The position numbers were made by a program, and so were the translations under genes. A stretch of DNA of 64,000 nucleotides. It comes from an uncultured Acetatifactor sp. Lineage in GTDB: Bacteria > Bacillota > Clostridia > Lachnospirales > Lachnospiraceae. The stretch's first letter is position 1, and every line of letters begins with the position of its first letter. This document shows, piece by piece, positions 62,538 to 64,000 of this stretch. The notes beneath the pieces are model-generated. The model saw nothing but the letters and a program-made list of their open reading frames with translations, was not told where the DNA came from and did no database searches. Location: assembly GCA_934426825.1 (NCBI GenBank), contig CAKRYI010000003.1, forward strand, positions 62,001 through 126,000, written 5' to 3'.

Positions 62538-63515
62538 ATGAAAAAGTTCATGAAAACGTGCGCAATCATAGCGCTTGTATTATTCATAGCAGGTGTGGCG
62601 ATGGCGGTAACTGCCGGAACCATTAAAGGGACTTCCGCGATAGGAGATGTTGTGGAAAGCGTCACGGGCGGTAAGGTTCATGTGAATCTGGATGATTTAG
62701 CCGACAACTGGGGTGTTTTTATCGGTGAGGGAGATTCCGGTGAAAATGGCGGATACTACAACATTTCCGAACAGGATATGTTCAGTGATGACTATGAAAT
62801 CTTAGAGGGAGATGTGAAACAAGATTATCCGGGAGAGGAAATCCACAGCCTTATAGTCGAGGTGAGCGGTTGTACGCTGACGCTGGAGCCCACCGAGGAG
62901 GAGAATTATTATGTAGAAGCCAACGACATTGGAAAATTTCAGTGTTACGAAGAGGATGGCGTGCTTTATCTGAAGGCCTCCCAGCCCGTGGGAGAGTGGA
63001 AAAATATAAACAAGGCTTCCAAAGAACATGCCATAACCTTGTATGTGCCGATTTATTATTCCTTTCAGGATTTAGCGGTGAATCTGGGTGCCGGTATTGT
63101 GGATATGAGCAGGATTAGAGCACAGAACTTGGATATGGAAGTCGGCGCAGGACAGATAAATGTGGACGGCATAGAGGCTTGTACCTGTCAACTGAATGCC
63201 GGCATGGGAGAGATTGTGCTGAAGGATATGGCAGTGGAAAACATGCAGGCGGAAACCGGAATGGGACACCTTGAGCTGTCCGGAAGCATTCTGGAAAGTG
63301 CAGAGGTGCAGTGTTCCATGGGCGCGGTGGAAATGTACCTTTCCGGCAGCGAAAAGGATTATAATTATGAAGTGTCCGCAGCCATGGGCAGCGTTACCCT
63401 GGGTGGAAAGGAATACAGCGGATTTTCCGAAGAAAAGGAAGTGGATAACGGCGCAGACGTAACGCTACAGCTTGACTGCGCCATGGGAAGTATCGATGTT
63501 ACTTTTGCAGACTAA
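62538..63515 (+). CDS. DUF4097 family beta-repeat envelope protein
   Basis: 325 residues from ATG 62538 (GGAGGAG upstream). N-terminal signal anchor (TCAIIALVLFIAGVAMAV), then about 300 residues outside. From about 170 on, repeats of the beta-helix type, with alternating VGAGQINVD, AGMGEIVLKD, TGMGHLELS and SMGAVEMYLS, mark DUF4097. Such proteins work with DUF1700/PadR in envelope stress or surface adhesion, by inference. Its stop overlaps the convergent kinase gene. Confidence 0.86.
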   Translation: MKKFMKTCAIIALVLFIAGVAMAVTAGTIKGTSAIGDVVESVTGGKVHVNLDDLADNWGVFIGEGDSGENGGYYNISEQDMFSDDYEILEGDVKQDYPGEEIHSLIVEVSGCTLTLEPTEEENYYVEANDIGKFQCYEEDGVLYLKASQPVGEWKNINKASKEHAITLYVPIYYSFQDLAVNLGAGIVDMSRIRAQNLDMEVGAGQINVDGIEACTCQLNAGMGEIVLKDMAVENMQAETGMGHLELSGSILESAEVQCSMGAVEMYLSGSEKDYNYEVSAAMGSVTLGGKEYSGFSEEKEVDNGADVTLQLDCAMGSIDVTFAD

Positions 63516-64000
63516 TTCTCAGAAAACAAATGCCAAAGATATTTTTCAAAAATAACGCCCTCCTGTACCGGAACGCCGGCGGCTTCGCTTCCGTGAATAC
63601 AGAGCGCCACAAAATCGGCGGCTTTACGGACGGATTCGTCGAGGGGAACCTGATGCAGGGCGTCGGCAGCGAGAACGGAAGCAAACAAATCACCGGTGCC
63701 CGGACGGGAATGTCCGGCACTGGGGACGGAATACAGGCTTCCGTCATGCGTCTGTCTTCTATAAATATAATTGGAAAAGCAATCGCTGTTTTGCAGACCG
63801 GTGATTACCATGTCGCCGGGGCAGAGCAGGGAGAGCTTTTCACAGAGTTTCTCCAATTCCGGCGTTGTCCAGCCGGAGTTTTTGTATGTGCTGTCGGTCA
63901 ATAGACACGCCTCCGTAATGTTGGGGGTAATCAAATCTGCATGGGAAATCAGCCTGCGCATCCGCTCACAGTGTTCTTTCGTAATGGTGGAGTATGCCTT
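63512..64000 (-). CDS. Pyridoxamine kinase (partial, 3' part)
   Basis: 163 codons at the window edge; the start lies beyond 64000. PfkB/ribokinase-family pyridoxal kinase: KEHCERMRRLISHADLITPNITEACLLT, a central VITG segment and the C-terminal anion-hole and base SRPGTGDLFASVLAAD with the catalytic Asp. It phosphorylates vitamin B6 forms. Its stop codon (63512-63514) overlaps the stop of the DUF4097 gene. Confidence 0.85.
   Translation of the reverse strand, partial: KAYSTITKEHCERMRRLISHADLITPNITEACLLTDSTYKNSGWTTPELEKLCEKLSLLCPGDMVITGLQNSDCFSNYIYRRQTHDGSLYSVPSAGHSRPGTGDLFASVLAADALHQVPLDESVRKAADFVALCIHGSEAAGVPVQEGVIFEKYLWHLFSEN

Overview
The window looks like a chromosomal segment of a Gram-positive anaerobic Clostridia, most likely a Lachnospiraceae gut bacterium. 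The evidence is the combination of a PurO-type IMP cyclohydrolase split from the AICAR formyltransferase, GlnRS, AddAB recombination, UgtP/PlsY-type lipid genes, DUF6062 and DUF1700/DUF4097 families, AGGAGG-type ribosome sites and VSGND-rich exported proteins. I see no rRNA, tRNA, CRISPR array, insertion sequence or prophage. Assignment to a species is not possible by eye.

Layout. 1-10 kb: tail of guaB, a five-domain c-di-GMP enzyme, a ZTP riboswitch controlling the last two purine steps, a DHH phosphoesterase, glnS, a DUF2225 protein and a MocR-type regulator. 10.8-23 kb: an acidic membrane-anchored protein, a TetR regulator, a DUF6062 protein, an MBOAT/SGNH acyl-transfer pair, uraA, an M19 dipeptidase, a translationally coupled three-gene membrane cassette of unknown function whose first two proteins carry zinc ribbons, DegV, a HAD phosphatase and exonuclease III. 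23-30 kb: addB-addA. 30-35 kb: thiT under a TPP riboswitch, two small unknown genes behind a consensus promoter, a trypsin-like lipoprotein and a secreted repeat protein. 35-42 kb: a TetM/EF-G-like GTPase fused to a YacP/Rae1-type NYN nuclease, a MraY-like transferase, greA, a HAD-CPBP protease fusion and a glycosyltransferase. 42-51 kb: gltB-gltD behind a short attenuator-like leader, then two surface-polymer membrane proteins. 51-58 kb: asnA, then a DNA-damage block: an SOS-box promoter, a radical SAM protein with its DUF4130 partner, a Crh-like protein and a Rad3-type helicase with an N-terminal nuclease domain. 58-64 kb: a GH13 enzyme, a UgtP-like glycosyltransferase and plsY as one operon; a PadR-DUF1700-DUF4097 operon with two palindromic operators; and the 3' part of a pyridoxamine kinase.

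The strongest candidates for undescribed biology are the ribosome-GTPase/Rae1-nuclease fusion (35213-37855), the LexA-box-controlled radical SAM/DUF4130 pair (52605-55039), the zinc-ribbon membrane cassette (18251-20147) and the HAD-CPBP fusion (39491-40948). Regulatory RNA is also well represented: ZTP and TPP riboswitches, the latter with a hairpin that combines terminator and ribosome-site masking, and a gltB leader that is almost entirely a terminator.
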